A DNA stretch of 64,000 bases from Streptomyces olivaceus (GCF_000721235.1 NZ_JOFH01000006.1:242790-306789); one strand, 5' to 3'. Positions 1 to 8,547 are shown, counted from the first letter of the stretch. The notes: generated by a model from the letters alone, not told the origin. Translations and numbers: made by a program.

Positions 1-2
1 AC

Positions 3-1052
3 CCCGTAAGCAGACGGCGCACGCGTCGGCTCGGCACCTGGACGGCCGCCGTCACCGGCACCCTGGCACTCGCGTTCACGGCCGTCGGCCCCACCTCGGC
101 CGCGAACGCCGACACCGCGGCCGGTACGCCGGCCACGTCCACGGCGGTGACCAAGGCCGCCGCCGACGTCCCGAAGCACGCGGTGACCGGTTACTGGCAG
201 AACTTCGACAACGGGGCCACGGTCCAGAAGCTCTCCGACGTGCCGGCCGAGTACGACATCGTCGCGGTGGCCTTCGCCGACGCGACGACGACGCCGGGCG
301 CGGTGGAGTTCAACCTGGACTCGGCCGGGCTCGGCGGCTACACCGTCGACCAGTTCAAGGCGGACGTCGCCGCCAAGCAGGCCGACGGCAAGAAGGTGAT
401 CATCTCGGTGGGCGGCGAGAAGGGCACCGTCGGGGTGAGCGACTCCGCCTCCGCGGCGAACTTCGCGGACTCCGTCTGGTCCGTCATGCAGGAGTACGGC
501 TTCGACGGCGTCGACATCGACCTGGAGAACGGCCTCAACCCGACCTACATGACGGAGGCGCTGCGCGCCCTGTCGTCGAAGGCCGGCCCGGACATGGTCC
601 TGACGATGGCGCCGCAGACCATCGACATGCAGTCGACGTCCGGTTCGTACTTCGAGACGGCGCTGAACGTGAAGGACATCCTCACGGTCGTCAACATGCA
701 GTACTACAACAGCGGCACGATGCTGGGCTGCGACGGCCAGGTGTACGCGCAGGGCTCGGTGGACTTCCTCACCGCCCTGGCCTGCATCCAGCTGGAGGGC
801 GGCCTCGCCCCGTCCCAGGTCGGCCTGGGCGTACCGGCGTCGTCCAGCGCGGCGGGCAGCGGCTACGCCGATCCGTCGGTGGTCAACGACGCCCTGGACT
901 GCCTCACCCAGGGGACGAACTGCGGCTCCTTCAAGCCGTCCAAGACCTACCCCGACCTGCGCGGCGCGATGGCCTGGTCCACCAACTGGGACGCGACGGC
1001 GGGCAACGGCTGGTCGAGCGCGGTGGGCCCGCACGTGCACGCCCTGCCGTAG
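3..1052 (+). CDS. Secreted GH18 chitinase (5' end outside window)
   Basis: Glycoside hydrolase family 18 endochitinase, exported to cut chitin. The frame is open from the window edge. An Arg-rich stretch, a hydrophobic segment and an Ala-rich cleavage region (about codons 3-40) form a signal peptide, so the true start lies just upstream. The family signature DGVDIDLE is at 504-527; the catalytic acid Glu is codon 525-527. The substrate-assisting region follows as MAPQTID and MQYYNS. Four Cys in the mature part could form disulfides. It is a single catalytic domain of about 300 residues with no carbohydrate-binding module in view. It lies about 7.5 kb from a cluster that may use oxidised chitin monomers. 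Family call is firm; exact product pattern is not known. Confidence 0.9.
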   Translation, partial: PVSRRRTRRLGTWTAAVTGTLALAFTAVGPTSAANADTAAGTPATSTAVTKAAADVPKHAVTGYWQNFDNGATVQKLSDVPAEYDIVAVAFADATTTPGAVEFNLDSAGLGGYTVDQFKADVAAKQADGKKVIISVGGEKGTVGVSDSASAANFADSVWSVMQEYGFDGVDIDLENGLNPTYMTEALRALSSKAGPDMVLTMAPQTIDMQSTSGSYFETALNVKDILTVVNMQYYNSGTMLGCDGQVYAQGSVDFLTALACIQLEGGLAPSQVGLGVPASSSAAGSGYADPSVVNDALDCLTQGTNCGSFKPSKTYPDLRGAMAWSTNWDATAGNGWSSAVGPHVHALP

Positions 1053-1110
1053 CTCCGACCCGGGCCCCGTGCGGCTGTCCGTCCCCTCCGGGACTGGGGC
1101 CGCACGGGGC

Positions 1111-2010
1111 TCAGTCGCCCCTCCTCATGGTCTCGCTCGGCAGGAATCTATGGCGCGCCCACAGGCTCACCAGCACCGCCCCGCCGACCAGCAGCGGCAC
1201 CGGGTCGTGGGCGGCGGGGGACAGTACGTACCCCAGCGCCATGACCGTGCAGACCGTCAGCGGTACGAACGCAGCCGCGCCCTCCATCCCCCAGCGCAGC
1301 GCCGGCCGGGCTATGTCCAGGACGCTCGCCCCGCCGGGCAGCCACGGCCCGGCGGTGATCACCAGGAGGCCCGCGGTCTTGCAGCCGTCGACCAGCTGGC
1401 ACCCCAGTGACCCGGGCTGGTGCGGTCCGACGGCCCACAGCTGCAGGGTGTCGCCGAACAGCATGAGGGACAGCCCGACGATCCCCGCCCACAAGGTGGC
1501 CCTGCGGTCACTGCGCACGAGCCGGCACAGGGCCAGCAGGAAGCTGAGGAACACCAGCTCGGCGGCCCACAGGAAGCCCACCATCCCCTCCCCCAGCCGC
1601 CAGCCGCCGCCGGTCCCGCTCAGCAGGACCCACCCCGCCATGAACAGGGCCCCCGCCGCGACGAACCCGTCGAGCACCCGCCGCAGCAGCACGGGCCGGC
1701 CGGTGCCGGCATCGGCCGCGACCACCAGGCCGGCCGTCCCCAGGCCGACCGCGAGCGTCGCCCCGACGGCCACGACCGGCCCCAGCAGCGGCCGTTCGTC
1801 CTGCCCGGGGTCCGAAGCGTGCGCCGTCAGCATGTCGGCCAGCAGCCGGTACGCGCCCCCGGCCACCGCCGAACCACCCAACAGCAGCAGCCGCGTCCGC
1901 ACCCGCCCGCTCGCCCACCGCGCGCGGACCACCAGCGAGACCGCCAGCACACAGCAACCGACTGACGGTCCGAGGGACACCGTCCGTGCCACCGTCCCCA
2001 ACCCCGACAT
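1111..2010 (-). CDS. Polytopic membrane protein of unknown function
   Basis: About 299 residues with roughly nine hydrophobic segments. I chose the ATG at 2010 because AAAGG lies 8 bases upstream; a longer in-frame start at 2124 has no ribosome site. The segment order resembles the membrane half of actinobacterial GGDEF/EAL proteins (for example conserved PHQPGS and short extracellular loops), but the protein ends at an Arg-rich tail with no signalling domain. It could be an orphan sensor-type membrane domain. That resemblance is an impression, not a demonstrated homology. It ends close to the chitinase end on the opposite strand. Confidence 0.7.
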   Translation of the reverse strand: MSGLGTVARTVSLGPSVGCCVLAVSLVVRARWASGRVRTRLLLLGGSAVAGGAYRLLADMLTAHASDPGQDERPLLGPVVAVGATLAVGLGTAGLVVAADAGTGRPVLLRRVLDGFVAAGALFMAGWVLLSGTGGGWRLGEGMVGFLWAAELVFLSFLLALCRLVRSDRRATLWAGIVGLSLMLFGDTLQLWAVGPHQPGSLGCQLVDGCKTAGLLVITAGPWLPGGASVLDIARPALRWGMEGAAAFVPLTVCTVMALGYVLSPAAHDPVPLLVGGAVLVSLWARHRFLPSETMRRGD

Positions 2011-2176
2011 CAGGTGTGCCTTTCGCCGGTCCGCTCCCAAAGCCCTCCGTGAGGCCCTGGGGTTGCCATCACAGAACGTAGAAGACCCGCGGCCCGACCC
2101 GAACTGAACCGCCATCGCATTCACCCGTACCGCGTACGATGCGGGCCCTCTGCTGGCGCCGCGCTGACGCGCCCGG

Positions 2177-2665
2177 TCAAGGCGCCCCGTACGCCGCCGC
2201 GCTCAGCCTCGGCAGGGTGGCCCACATGCGCGTACCGCCACCCGGCTCCCTCGCCTCGCCGAAGCCCCACGCTCCGTCGCAGGCCCGGCAGACGCAGGCC
2301 AGGACGCGGAGGGCGGCGCGGCGGCGGGTGTCGCAGGCCGTGGCGAGGTGGGGGCTGGTGTGGCGGGGGTGGCTGTCGTAGGCGATCACCCGGAGGGTCG
2401 CGGAGCGGTAGCGCAGGGTCAGGTAGTAGTTTGCGGACTCCGTGAACTGGCAGGCCACGGCCGCCAGTTCGCCCACCGTCTGCAACGCCGGGTCCAGCAT
2501 GTCCACCAGTCCGTGCGCCCGCAGCACCTCCCTGGTCGCCGCCCGCGCGAGCGCTGCGCTGGCCAGGGCGGCGGGGAGCGTGAAGCTGTAGGCCAGCGTC
2601 TCGGGCACGGGCGGCGCCGGGTCCGCCGGGTGAATGGAAGCGGATGGGCAGCGGGTCGCGGGCAT
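2177..2665 (-). CDS. RsbW/AbaA-type ATP-binding regulatory protein
   Basis: Small HATPase-fold protein of 162 residues, like anti-sigma-type kinases that accompany WhiJ-family regulators in Streptomyces. The middle (about residues 40-90) has the TVGELAAVACQFTESANYY segment corresponding to the N-box helix, and the C-terminal third holds Cys-rich VCRACDGAWGF followed by a Gly-rich lid-like stretch. The ATG at 2665 has GAAGGAG 5 bases upstream. It is transcribed away from an XRE regulator, with a DUF397 gene behind that. In known loci such a trio controls differentiation or behaves like a toxin-antitoxin set. The partner of this copy is inferred only from proximity. Confidence 0.75.
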   Translation of the reverse strand: MPATRCPSASIHPADPAPPVPETLAYSFTLPAALASAALARAATREVLRAHGLVDMLDPALQTVGELAAVACQFTESANYYLTLRYRSATLRVIAYDSHPRHTSPHLATACDTRRRAALRVLACVCRACDGAWGFGEAREPGGGTRMWATLPRLSAAAYGAP

Positions 2666-2878
2666 GGTGACTCCTTCGAGGGAGAGGGGCGGTCGGTGGC
2701 TCCGTCGCGCGGACAGGCTTGCGCGATGCACTGCCGAACGCCGTGTGTAGCGTTTCCATCACCGAATGTATCGCCGCGGGTGCCTAATTTGGCACCCGAT
2801 AGTGAGAAATGCGCTCGATCGTGGGACCTGGCGTCTACCGACGGCAGACTTGCCCACGCCGAGGTGGAGGGAGCAGCA

Positions 2879-3730
2879 ATGGGAGCGAGGACGTCAGCCA
2901 CAGCGCGTCAGAAGCGGCTGGGGATCGAGGTTCGCCGCATGCGCACGTCGGCGGGCATGTCCGCCGAGTCCGCCGCGGGACTGCTCGGGGTCGACCGGGG
3001 CACGATCTCGCACATCGAATCGGGGGTGCGGGCCGTCAGCCCGGAGCGGGTCCGCACCCTGGCCTGCAATTGCGACTGTGCGGACGCGGACTACGTCGAG
3101 GCCCTGGTGGACATGGCCGCAGCCGGTCGGCGGGGCTGGTGGGAGAAGTACCGGGGTTCACTGCCCCAGGGGATGCTGGACATTGCGGAGTTGGAGGCAC
3201 ACTCCGCCCGCATGCGGGCCGCCTACTCGATGCACGTCCCGGGGCTGCTTCAGACCTCGGACCACGCGATGGCCGTCTTCCGGGTGGTCGTCCCGCAGCT
3301 GCCCGAGCACGAGGTCGCCCTGCGCATGGCTCATCGGGTCGAGCGGCAGAGCGTGCTGGACGGGGACGACGCGACGCCGTTCGTGGCCATCGTGCACGAG
3401 GCGGCGCTCCGCATGCAGTTCGGTGGGCGCGAGGTGGCCAAGGCACAGCTGGGCTACGTCCTGGAGAGGTCGGGGCAGGACAACGTGACCGTCCTGGTCA
3501 TTCCCTTCGCCGCCGGTGCCTTCCCCGGCGCGGGGCAGACCGTGCTGTACGCGGAGGGGCCCGTGCCCCAGCTGGACACCGTGCAGGTCGACAGCTCGCA
3601 CGGGCCTGATTTCCTGCACGCCGAGACCCAGCTGGCGAAGTACCGTGCCCACTTGGACTGGATGGAGCGCATCGCCCTCTCGTCGAAGGCGTCGCGCGAC
3701 TTCATCCGCGCCATTGCCAACGAACTCTGA
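2879..3730 (+). CDS. WhiJ-like XRE-family regulator (HTH plus DUF5753)
   Basis: DNA-binding regulator of 283 residues. Residues about 15-75 form a Cro/C1-type helix-turn-helix (SAESAAGLLGVDRGTISHIESG). The remainder is the DUF5753 domain with its usual WWEKYRG, the phrase VPGLLQTSDHA and the closing region around SSKASRDFI. The start at 2879 is the ATG that puts the HTH at the N terminus; upstream GTG/ATG codons only extend into non-conserved sequence. A DUF397 gene follows 11 bases after the stop, so the two are probably co-transcribed, and an ATPase gene runs divergently. Family assignment is firm; target genes are unknown. Confidence 0.9.
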   Translation: MGARTSATARQKRLGIEVRRMRTSAGMSAESAAGLLGVDRGTISHIESGVRAVSPERVRTLACNCDCADADYVEALVDMAAAGRRGWWEKYRGSLPQGMLDIAELEAHSARMRAAYSMHVPGLLQTSDHAMAVFRVVVPQLPEHEVALRMAHRVERQSVLDGDDATPFVAIVHEAALRMQFGGREVAKAQLGYVLERSGQDNVTVLVIPFAAGAFPGAGQTVLYAEGPVPQLDTVQVDSSHGPDFLHAETQLAKYRAHLDWMERIALSSKASRDFIRAIANEL

Positions 3731-3741
3731 GGAGACGCCCG

Positions 3742-3936
3742 ATGAGCAGCGACATCACCTGGGAAGCACCCTTCTGCGGCGAGGGAAACTCCTGCTTCCG
3801 CCTCGGTACCGACGCCACCGGTAACGGCTACATCGCCATAGCCGGCGAGGAGAACGCCCCCCTCACCGACAGCCGGGACGCCCTGCGCCGCATGATCCTC
3901 GACATCAAGGCGGGCAAGGCCGACCACCTGCTCTGA
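3742..3936 (+). CDS. DUF397 small protein
   Basis: Sixty-four residues with the DUF397 pattern: N-terminal W-x-x-x-F-C-G-E-G-N-S-C in place of the commoner WRKSSYS opening, then a strand (YIAIAGEE) and DSRDALRRMILDIKAGKADHL at the C terminus. DUF397 proteins pair with WhiJ-like XRE regulators and are proposed to modulate or antagonise them. Here the gene starts 11 bases after the regulator stop with GAGGAGACG upstream, so it should be translated from the same message. Confidence 0.88.
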   Translation: MSSDITWEAPFCGEGNSCFRLGTDATGNGYIAIAGEENAPLTDSRDALRRMILDIKAGKADHLL

Positions 3937-4048
3937 GGCACGTCGGACACCGCACCCTTGCCCCCGGGGACAGTCCCCCCGGCCTTCCGCACGTGATCAC
4001 GGCGTGAAATCGTTGCAGGCTGAGGACGACTCGGCGGGAAAGGGCCCG

Positions 4049-4945
4049 GTGTTGAGAGAGCAAGAGCGACAGCAGGGACCCGCGCCGGTCCAGACGGCCC
4101 AGCGTGCCGTGTCCCGCAGTACGTCGCCGGCCGGGTCCGGCGCCGCGACGCCCGCCTCGCGCGAGATGCTGGCCCTCCAGGGGCTGGCCGGGAACGCCGG
4201 CACCACCAGGCTGCTGGCCCAGCGGCGGTCGGGCACACCGCACCCCGTGCAGCGCGCCGCGGGCCGGGGCGGCGGCGCGGCGAACCGTGTCGTCCAGCGG
4301 ATGCCGTGGCCCGACCCCGCCGCGGCCCACCGGCGCATGCTGGAGCAGGGCTGGCAGGCGACCGAGGACGGCGGATACACCAGGGCCCCGCAGCCGGAGA
4401 CCGGCGAGTCGGCCGGTGGCCAGCAGGCGGGAGCAGCGCCGCAGACGCAGGGGCGGGAGCAGGAACAGGAGCAGGCCGCGGACGAGCCCATCACGCTTCG
4501 CGTGCTGGTGCGGAAGAACGCCAGTTTCCGTGACGAGGACTACCTCAACAACGTCGGTCACTCCTGGGTGGCGTTCTACAAGGGCGACAAGTTCCAGTCC
4601 TCCGCGGGCTTCTACCCCATAGGCGGGCAGATCAACGAGGACGCGCCGCACCGGAGTGTCCCCGGCGAAGTGCGGATGAACCACGACGACCCGAGCAACG
4701 CGACCACCGAACTGTCGGTCCCCCTCGACCAGAAGCAGTTCTCGAAGGCCCAGAAGTACATCCAGACGAACCTGAACCACGAGTACAACGTGATCCGGTT
4801 CAACTGCACCGACTTCGTGATCGGGGTGCACAAGGCCGCCACCGGCCACAGCCCGCCCGGCCGCAACCTGCTGCTCCCGAACAACCCCAACGACCTGCAC
4901 TCCGGCATCAAGAAGAAGAACAACAAGGACTTGCAGGGGAAGTAG
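4049..4945 (+). CDS. Putative eCIS-type effector with permuted papain-like (His/Cys) domain
   Basis: About 298 residues. The first 100 are disordered, Gln/Ala/Arg-rich and contain the phrase LALQGLAGNAGTTRLLAQ; this L-Q-x-x-A-G-N-x-x-x-x-x-L-L motif, with nearby VQR pieces, is typical of actinobacterial proteins associated with extracellular contractile injection systems. After a Gln/Glu-rich linker, a C-terminal domain carries GHSWV (His171) and FNCTDF (Cys253), a His-before-Cys order seen in circularly permuted NlpC/P60 or LRAT-like enzymes. I chose the GTG at 4049 because GGGAAAGGG lies 5 bases upstream; a GTG at 4004 is in frame but has no ribosome site. A second gene of the same design follows. 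Activity (peptidase, amidase or acyltransferase) is inferred. Confidence 0.6.
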   Translation: MLREQERQQGPAPVQTAQRAVSRSTSPAGSGAATPASREMLALQGLAGNAGTTRLLAQRRSGTPHPVQRAAGRGGGAANRVVQRMPWPDPAAAHRRMLEQGWQATEDGGYTRAPQPETGESAGGQQAGAAPQTQGREQEQEQAADEPITLRVLVRKNASFRDEDYLNNVGHSWVAFYKGDKFQSSAGFYPIGGQINEDAPHRSVPGEVRMNHDDPSNATTELSVPLDQKQFSKAQKYIQTNLNHEYNVIRFNCTDFVIGVHKAATGHSPPGRNLLLPNNPNDLHSGIKKKNNKDLQGK

Positions 4946-5058
4946 GGCCGGTGCCTCATGAGGCAGTCGAGGCTGCCCTCCTGGCCCTGGCGCACGTCGA
5001 ACGCTCCGGGTAGACAAAACCGGAGTTCGTCGTTCCCTCCGCGCAATAAGGACGTCCC

Positions 5059-6243
5059 GTGCCCGTGTTCGACCACCGCCAAGGGCCTTCCGAGCGGTCA
5101 GGCCGGGCCTCGTCCCGTCAGAGTGCTGCCACCACCCGATCGACCAGCCCTTCGACCAAACTGCTCTCGGCGCAGAACGCGGCCGGGAACCAGGCGGTCG
5201 TACAGATGCTGCGCCAGGCCGGGCACAGCTTCGCCCAGCACCCGCAGGGCGCGGGGGCCGGGACGAAGACCGGTGCGAACGCGCTGCCGGTCCAGCGGGT
5301 GGCCAAGGAGAGCGTGCGGCAGCCGACCGGCCGGCAGCGGTCCGCCGAGGTTCCCGACCTGTCCCGCGCTCTGGCGGAGGCCATCGGCAACGCGGGGTCG
5401 TCAGCGGAGCGGTACAACGTTCTGCAGCAGCTGCTGGCGTACATCCTGGGGCGGTTCACCCAACTCGGCGCCGGACTCGGTGAGAACCAGGCGGACATCC
5501 TGCGGAACCTGACCCAGCGTGTGGTGGTGACCTACAGCGACGAGCCCGTCGGCGCGATGGCCCACACCGAGGAGCAGCTGGGGCAGGAGCCCGACGACCC
5601 GAACGTCGACTCGCCGCCGATCGTGATCACCGTGTACGCGGCCGCCTTCGAAGGCGGACCCGCCCAGCTGTACAGCACCATGCGGCACGAGCTGATCCAC
5701 GCCGCCCAGCGTTCGATGGTGCCCGACGAGGGCCAGGCGGCCGCCACCGACGACGTCATGTTCGAGGACCTGTACGAAGAGACGACCGGCGCCCCGACCG
5801 CGCAGACCCTTCAGCTACCGATGCAAGAGATCGAGACGCACGTGTGGGAGCTGACCCACGCCCGCGAGACCGGCGTCGACGCCGGTTACCGGAACGACAC
5901 CGTCACGTACCTCGTCCAGTATGCCCACGAGCTCGCCGCGGGAGTCGGCAGTGCCACGAACGAAGAGTTCGCCTACTGGGCGAACTACCTCGTGAGGGCG
6001 GTCCGACTGCTGAACGAGGCTCTCACCGTCGTCACGGACGCCGCGGGCCGGCGCAGCATCCAGGCGGCCGCGGCCGCCCTGCAGAACGCGATCAACAACC
6101 GCTTGGGCAGCGGCGGCAGCAAACGCTCGGGCGGCAGCAGCAAGCGCTCGGGCGGCAGCGGCGGCGGCAGCAAGCGCTCGGGCGGCGGCAGCGGCAGCGG
6201 CAGTAGCAGCAAGCGCCGTCGGAGCCGCCGGACAGCCGCCTGA
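5059..6243 (+). CDS. Putative eCIS-type effector with HELIH metallopeptidase site
   Basis: 394 residues starting at a GTG with AAGGA 7 bases upstream. Near the N terminus it has LLSAQNAAGNQAVVQMLRQ and a later VQRV, the same leader-like motif as the preceding gene. The central domain has RHELIHAAQ (His210-Glu211-x-x-His214), a classic HExxH zinc site, preceded by hydrophobic strand PIVITVYAAAF. A candidate third ligand is the Glu/His of EIETHVWELTHA. The last 45 residues are a Gly/Ser tail with repeated KRSGG and a basic end (RRRSRR), which might bind nucleic acid or cell wall, or act as a linker. It lies 113 bases downstream of the other effector-like gene. No immunity gene is evident. Confidence 0.6.
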   Translation: MPVFDHRQGPSERSGRASSRQSAATTRSTSPSTKLLSAQNAAGNQAVVQMLRQAGHSFAQHPQGAGAGTKTGANALPVQRVAKESVRQPTGRQRSAEVPDLSRALAEAIGNAGSSAERYNVLQQLLAYILGRFTQLGAGLGENQADILRNLTQRVVVTYSDEPVGAMAHTEEQLGQEPDDPNVDSPPIVITVYAAAFEGGPAQLYSTMRHELIHAAQRSMVPDEGQAAATDDVMFEDLYEETTGAPTAQTLQLPMQEIETHVWELTHARETGVDAGYRNDTVTYLVQYAHELAAGVGSATNEEFAYWANYLVRAVRLLNEALTVVTDAAGRRSIQAAAAALQNAINNRLGSGGSKRSGGSSKRSGGSGGGSKRSGGGSGSGSSSKRRRSRRTAA

Positions 6244-6244
6244 A

Positions 6245-7567
6245 CTAGAAGAACTCCGCCCACGGCTGGTCCCAGATCTGCTTCACGCACAGGACCAGGA
6301 ACAGCAGCCCCGCGATCGCGAGCATGCCGTTGCTCAGGCCGCCGTTGCGCCATTCGCGGGGTGTGCGGGAGGAGTTGAGGAGCCACATCAGGGTCAGGGC
6401 GAGGAAGGGCATGAAGGCGGCGCCCAGGACGCCGTAGATGATGATCAGGCGGAAGGGCTCGCCCTGGAAGAGCAGGATCATCGGCGGGAAGGTCAGCCAG
6501 AGCAGGTAGGCGCGGAAGGACCAGGACTTCTCGCGGCGGCCCGAGGCCAGTTCGTCGGCGCGTGCCTCGCGTTCGCCGCGCTGCCGGGCCAGGAAGTCGG
6601 CGAACATCAGGCTCACGCCGTGCCAGACGCCGATCAGGGAGGTGAAGCTGGTGGCGAAGAAGCCGATCAGGAAGAGCTTGCCGGTGGCCGTGCCGTACTG
6701 CTGCTCCAGGACGTCGCCGAGCTGGATCAGGCCCTTGTCGCCGCTCGCGATCGCGATGTTCGCCGAGTGCAGCAGCTCCGCGCCGACGAAGAGCATGGCG
6801 ATCACGAAGATACCGGTCGTGGCGTAGGCGACCCGGTTGTCCAGGCGCATGACCTTCATCCAGCCGGTGTGGGTCCAGCCCTTGGCGTTGACCCAGTAGC
6901 CGTACGCGGCCAGCGTGATGGTGCCGCCCACGCCGCCGATCAGGCCGAGGGTGTTGAGGACCGAGTCCTTCTCGTCCGGGAGGACCGGGAGGAGGCCCGC
7001 GAAGGCGTCGCCGAGGTTCGGGGTGACGCGGATCGCCAGGTAGACGGTCACGACGAACATGACGCCCACCAGGACCGTCATGACCTTCTCGAAGACGTTG
7101 TACTTGTTGAACCAGACGAAGACCAGGCCCACCAGACCGCTGGCGATACCCCACCATTCGAGGCCCATCACGTCCGGGAACAGGGCCTGCAGGGGCAGGG
7201 CGCTGGACGACATCGCCGCCGCGCCGTAGACGAAGCCCCAGATCACGGCATAGATCGCGAAGAACCAGGTCGTCCAGCGGCCGAGGCTGGCCCAGCCGTC
7301 GAACAGGGTGCGGCCGGTGGCCAGGTGCCAGCGGCCGCACGCCTCGGCCAGGGAGATCTTCACCAGGCAGCCGATGACGGCCGCCCACAGCAGGGTGTAG
7401 CCGAAGTTGCTGCCCGCGATGAGGGTGGCGACGAGGTCGCCGGCGCCCACCCCGGTCGCCGCGACGACGATGCCGGGACCGATGTAGCGCCAACTGGACT
7501 TACGCGGAGCCGGACCGGCCCCGACCGGTGCGCCCGCCCCTGTGGTGTTGCCCGTGGTGTCCGCCAT
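6245..7567 (-). CDS. Nramp-family transporter lacking the canonical metal motifs
   Basis: Integral membrane protein of 440 residues with about eleven hydrophobic segments and the Nramp-like opening GPGIVVAATGVGAGD. Classical Nramp metal transporters carry DPGN in this first helix and MPH in helix 6; here the first is GAGD and the helix 6 region reads TITLAAYGYW. The substrate is therefore unlikely to be a simple Mn/Fe ion and cannot be named. The ATG at 7567 gives a family-like N terminus, though no clear ribosome site precedes it; a TTG at 7603 is the alternative. The stop abuts the end of the HELIH gene, convergent with a 1-base gap. Confidence 0.8.
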   Translation of the reverse strand: MADTTGNTTGAGAPVGAGPAPRKSSWRYIGPGIVVAATGVGAGDLVATLIAGSNFGYTLLWAAVIGCLVKISLAEACGRWHLATGRTLFDGWASLGRWTTWFFAIYAVIWGFVYGAAAMSSSALPLQALFPDVMGLEWWGIASGLVGLVFVWFNKYNVFEKVMTVLVGVMFVVTVYLAIRVTPNLGDAFAGLLPVLPDEKDSVLNTLGLIGGVGGTITLAAYGYWVNAKGWTHTGWMKVMRLDNRVAYATTGIFVIAMLFVGAELLHSANIAIASGDKGLIQLGDVLEQQYGTATGKLFLIGFFATSFTSLIGVWHGVSLMFADFLARQRGEREARADELASGRREKSWSFRAYLLWLTFPPMILLFQGEPFRLIIIYGVLGAAFMPFLALTLMWLLNSSRTPREWRNGGLSNGMLAIAGLLFLVLCVKQIWDQPWAEFF

Positions 7568-7634
7568 GATGGTCAAGAAAGCCCATGGCGGACAGCGGGA
7601 CAAGGGGGCGTGCGGGGATCTTCACGTGATGCGC

Positions 7635-8444
7635 CTACTCGGCGCGGGCGGTGGCGTCCTCGTCGGTCTTCTTGCCGGCCTTCTCGTCCGCCTTCTCTTC
7701 GGCCTTGCCGTCCGCCTTGCCGGCCTTCTCTTCGGCCTTGCCGTCCGCCTTGCCGGCCTTCTCTTCGGCCTTGCCGTCCGCCTTGTCGGCCTTCTCGTCC
7801 GCCTTCTCGTCGGCGTCCTTCGCGTCGTCGGCGTCCGTCTCCGCGTCGTCCGACTTCGCGTCCGGCTCGGATTCGGACTCCGGCTCCGGCTCCGTCGCCG
7901 CCTCCGGCTCGCCGTCATCGAAGTACGCGTCCAGGACCTCGTCCAGGGCGGATTCCCACTCCGCGAAACGGCTCCTGGACGACGCCTCGATCTCGATCGG
8001 GTACCAGCGGCGGTCCGGGGTGTGCACCGTGACGGTGAACCGCTTGCCGAAGCGGCCGGTCTCCGTCTCCACGGCCCCGACCTCGTCCCAGCGGAACTCG
8101 CACGCCTGGTCGTCGAGGGACAGGCGTACGCCCTTGTGATCGGCGACGATCTTCGCGCGGCGGTCGGACGCCTCGAAGACGGGACCGTCCACGGGGGCCT
8201 CGTCGTCCGCCTCGTCCGCGTCCCCGGCGTCCGCCTCCACGGCGGGCACCGCGGCCTCGGCCTCCGCCGCGTCCTCGGCGGCCGTGTCGTCGGCCGTCGA
8301 GGGCTCCTCGGCGTCCTTCTCCGCCTCGTCGCGTCTCACGTCCTCGGGCTCACCGGACACGGGGGCGGTGAGCCCGGGGATGAAGGCCGGGTCGAATCCG
8401 GCGCCTTCCAGGGGCTGGCTCGTCGATCCTCTGCGCTGCTCCAC
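7635..8444 (-). CDS. Acidic protein with PH-like core and Lys/Ala/Glu repeat tail
   Basis: About 269 residues from a GTG at 8444. No Shine-Dalgarno precedes it, but CATACT lies 7 bases upstream, which suggests a leaderless message. An acidic Ala/Glu/Asp region leads to a compact core (ASDRRAKIVADHKGVRLS through FAEWESALDEVLDAY) with the strand pattern and terminal helix of a PH-like domain. The C-terminal 90 residues are an acidic stretch and then an 11-residue repeat KADGKAEEKAG present three times, plus partial copies. It has no signal peptide. The repeats resemble low-complexity tails that expand and contract. Function unknown. Confidence 0.75.
   Translation of the reverse strand: MEQRRGSTSQPLEGAGFDPAFIPGLTAPVSGEPEDVRRDEAEKDAEEPSTADDTAAEDAAEAEAAVPAVEADAGDADEADDEAPVDGPVFEASDRRAKIVADHKGVRLSLDDQACEFRWDEVGAVETETGRFGKRFTVTVHTPDRRWYPIEIEASSRSRFAEWESALDEVLDAYFDDGEPEAATEPEPESESEPDAKSDDAETDADDAKDADEKADEKADKADGKAEEKAGKADGKAEEKAGKADGKAEEKADEKAGKKTDEDATARAE
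7691..7789 (-). repeat. 33-bp tandem repeat x3 inside a coding region
   Basis: Three copies of a 33-base unit at 7691-7723, 7724-7756 and 7757-7789; the third differs by one base (ttgtcgg for ttgccgg). Each unit encodes KADGKAEEKAG in the acidic protein. A fragment of a further unit flanks both sides. The near identity at DNA level points to recent duplication by slippage or recombination. Confidence 0.95.
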
Positions 8445-8547
8445 AGCGGGCAGTATGGTCGACGATCCTGTGTCGGGCACAACCAGCCCCAACTTCGTTA
8501 TCAGACGACTACACGGGACGCCTGCACGAGCCGTCTGCACGAGCCGC

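Noticed and set aside
1111..2010. GGDEF/EAL protein
   Set aside because: Only a membrane domain is encoded; no catalytic domain follows in any frame.
6100..6225. Repetitive GGCGGCAGC tract as a DNA repeat element
   Set aside because: It is the coding sequence of the Gly/Ser/KRSGG tail of the HELIH protein.
4049..6243. A complete contractile injection system
   Set aside because: No sheath, tube, baseplate or AAA gene is present; only cargo-like genes are seen.
7691..7789. 33-bp repeats as a possible CRISPR array
   Set aside because: Units are directly adjacent with no spacers and encode an in-frame 11-residue repeat.
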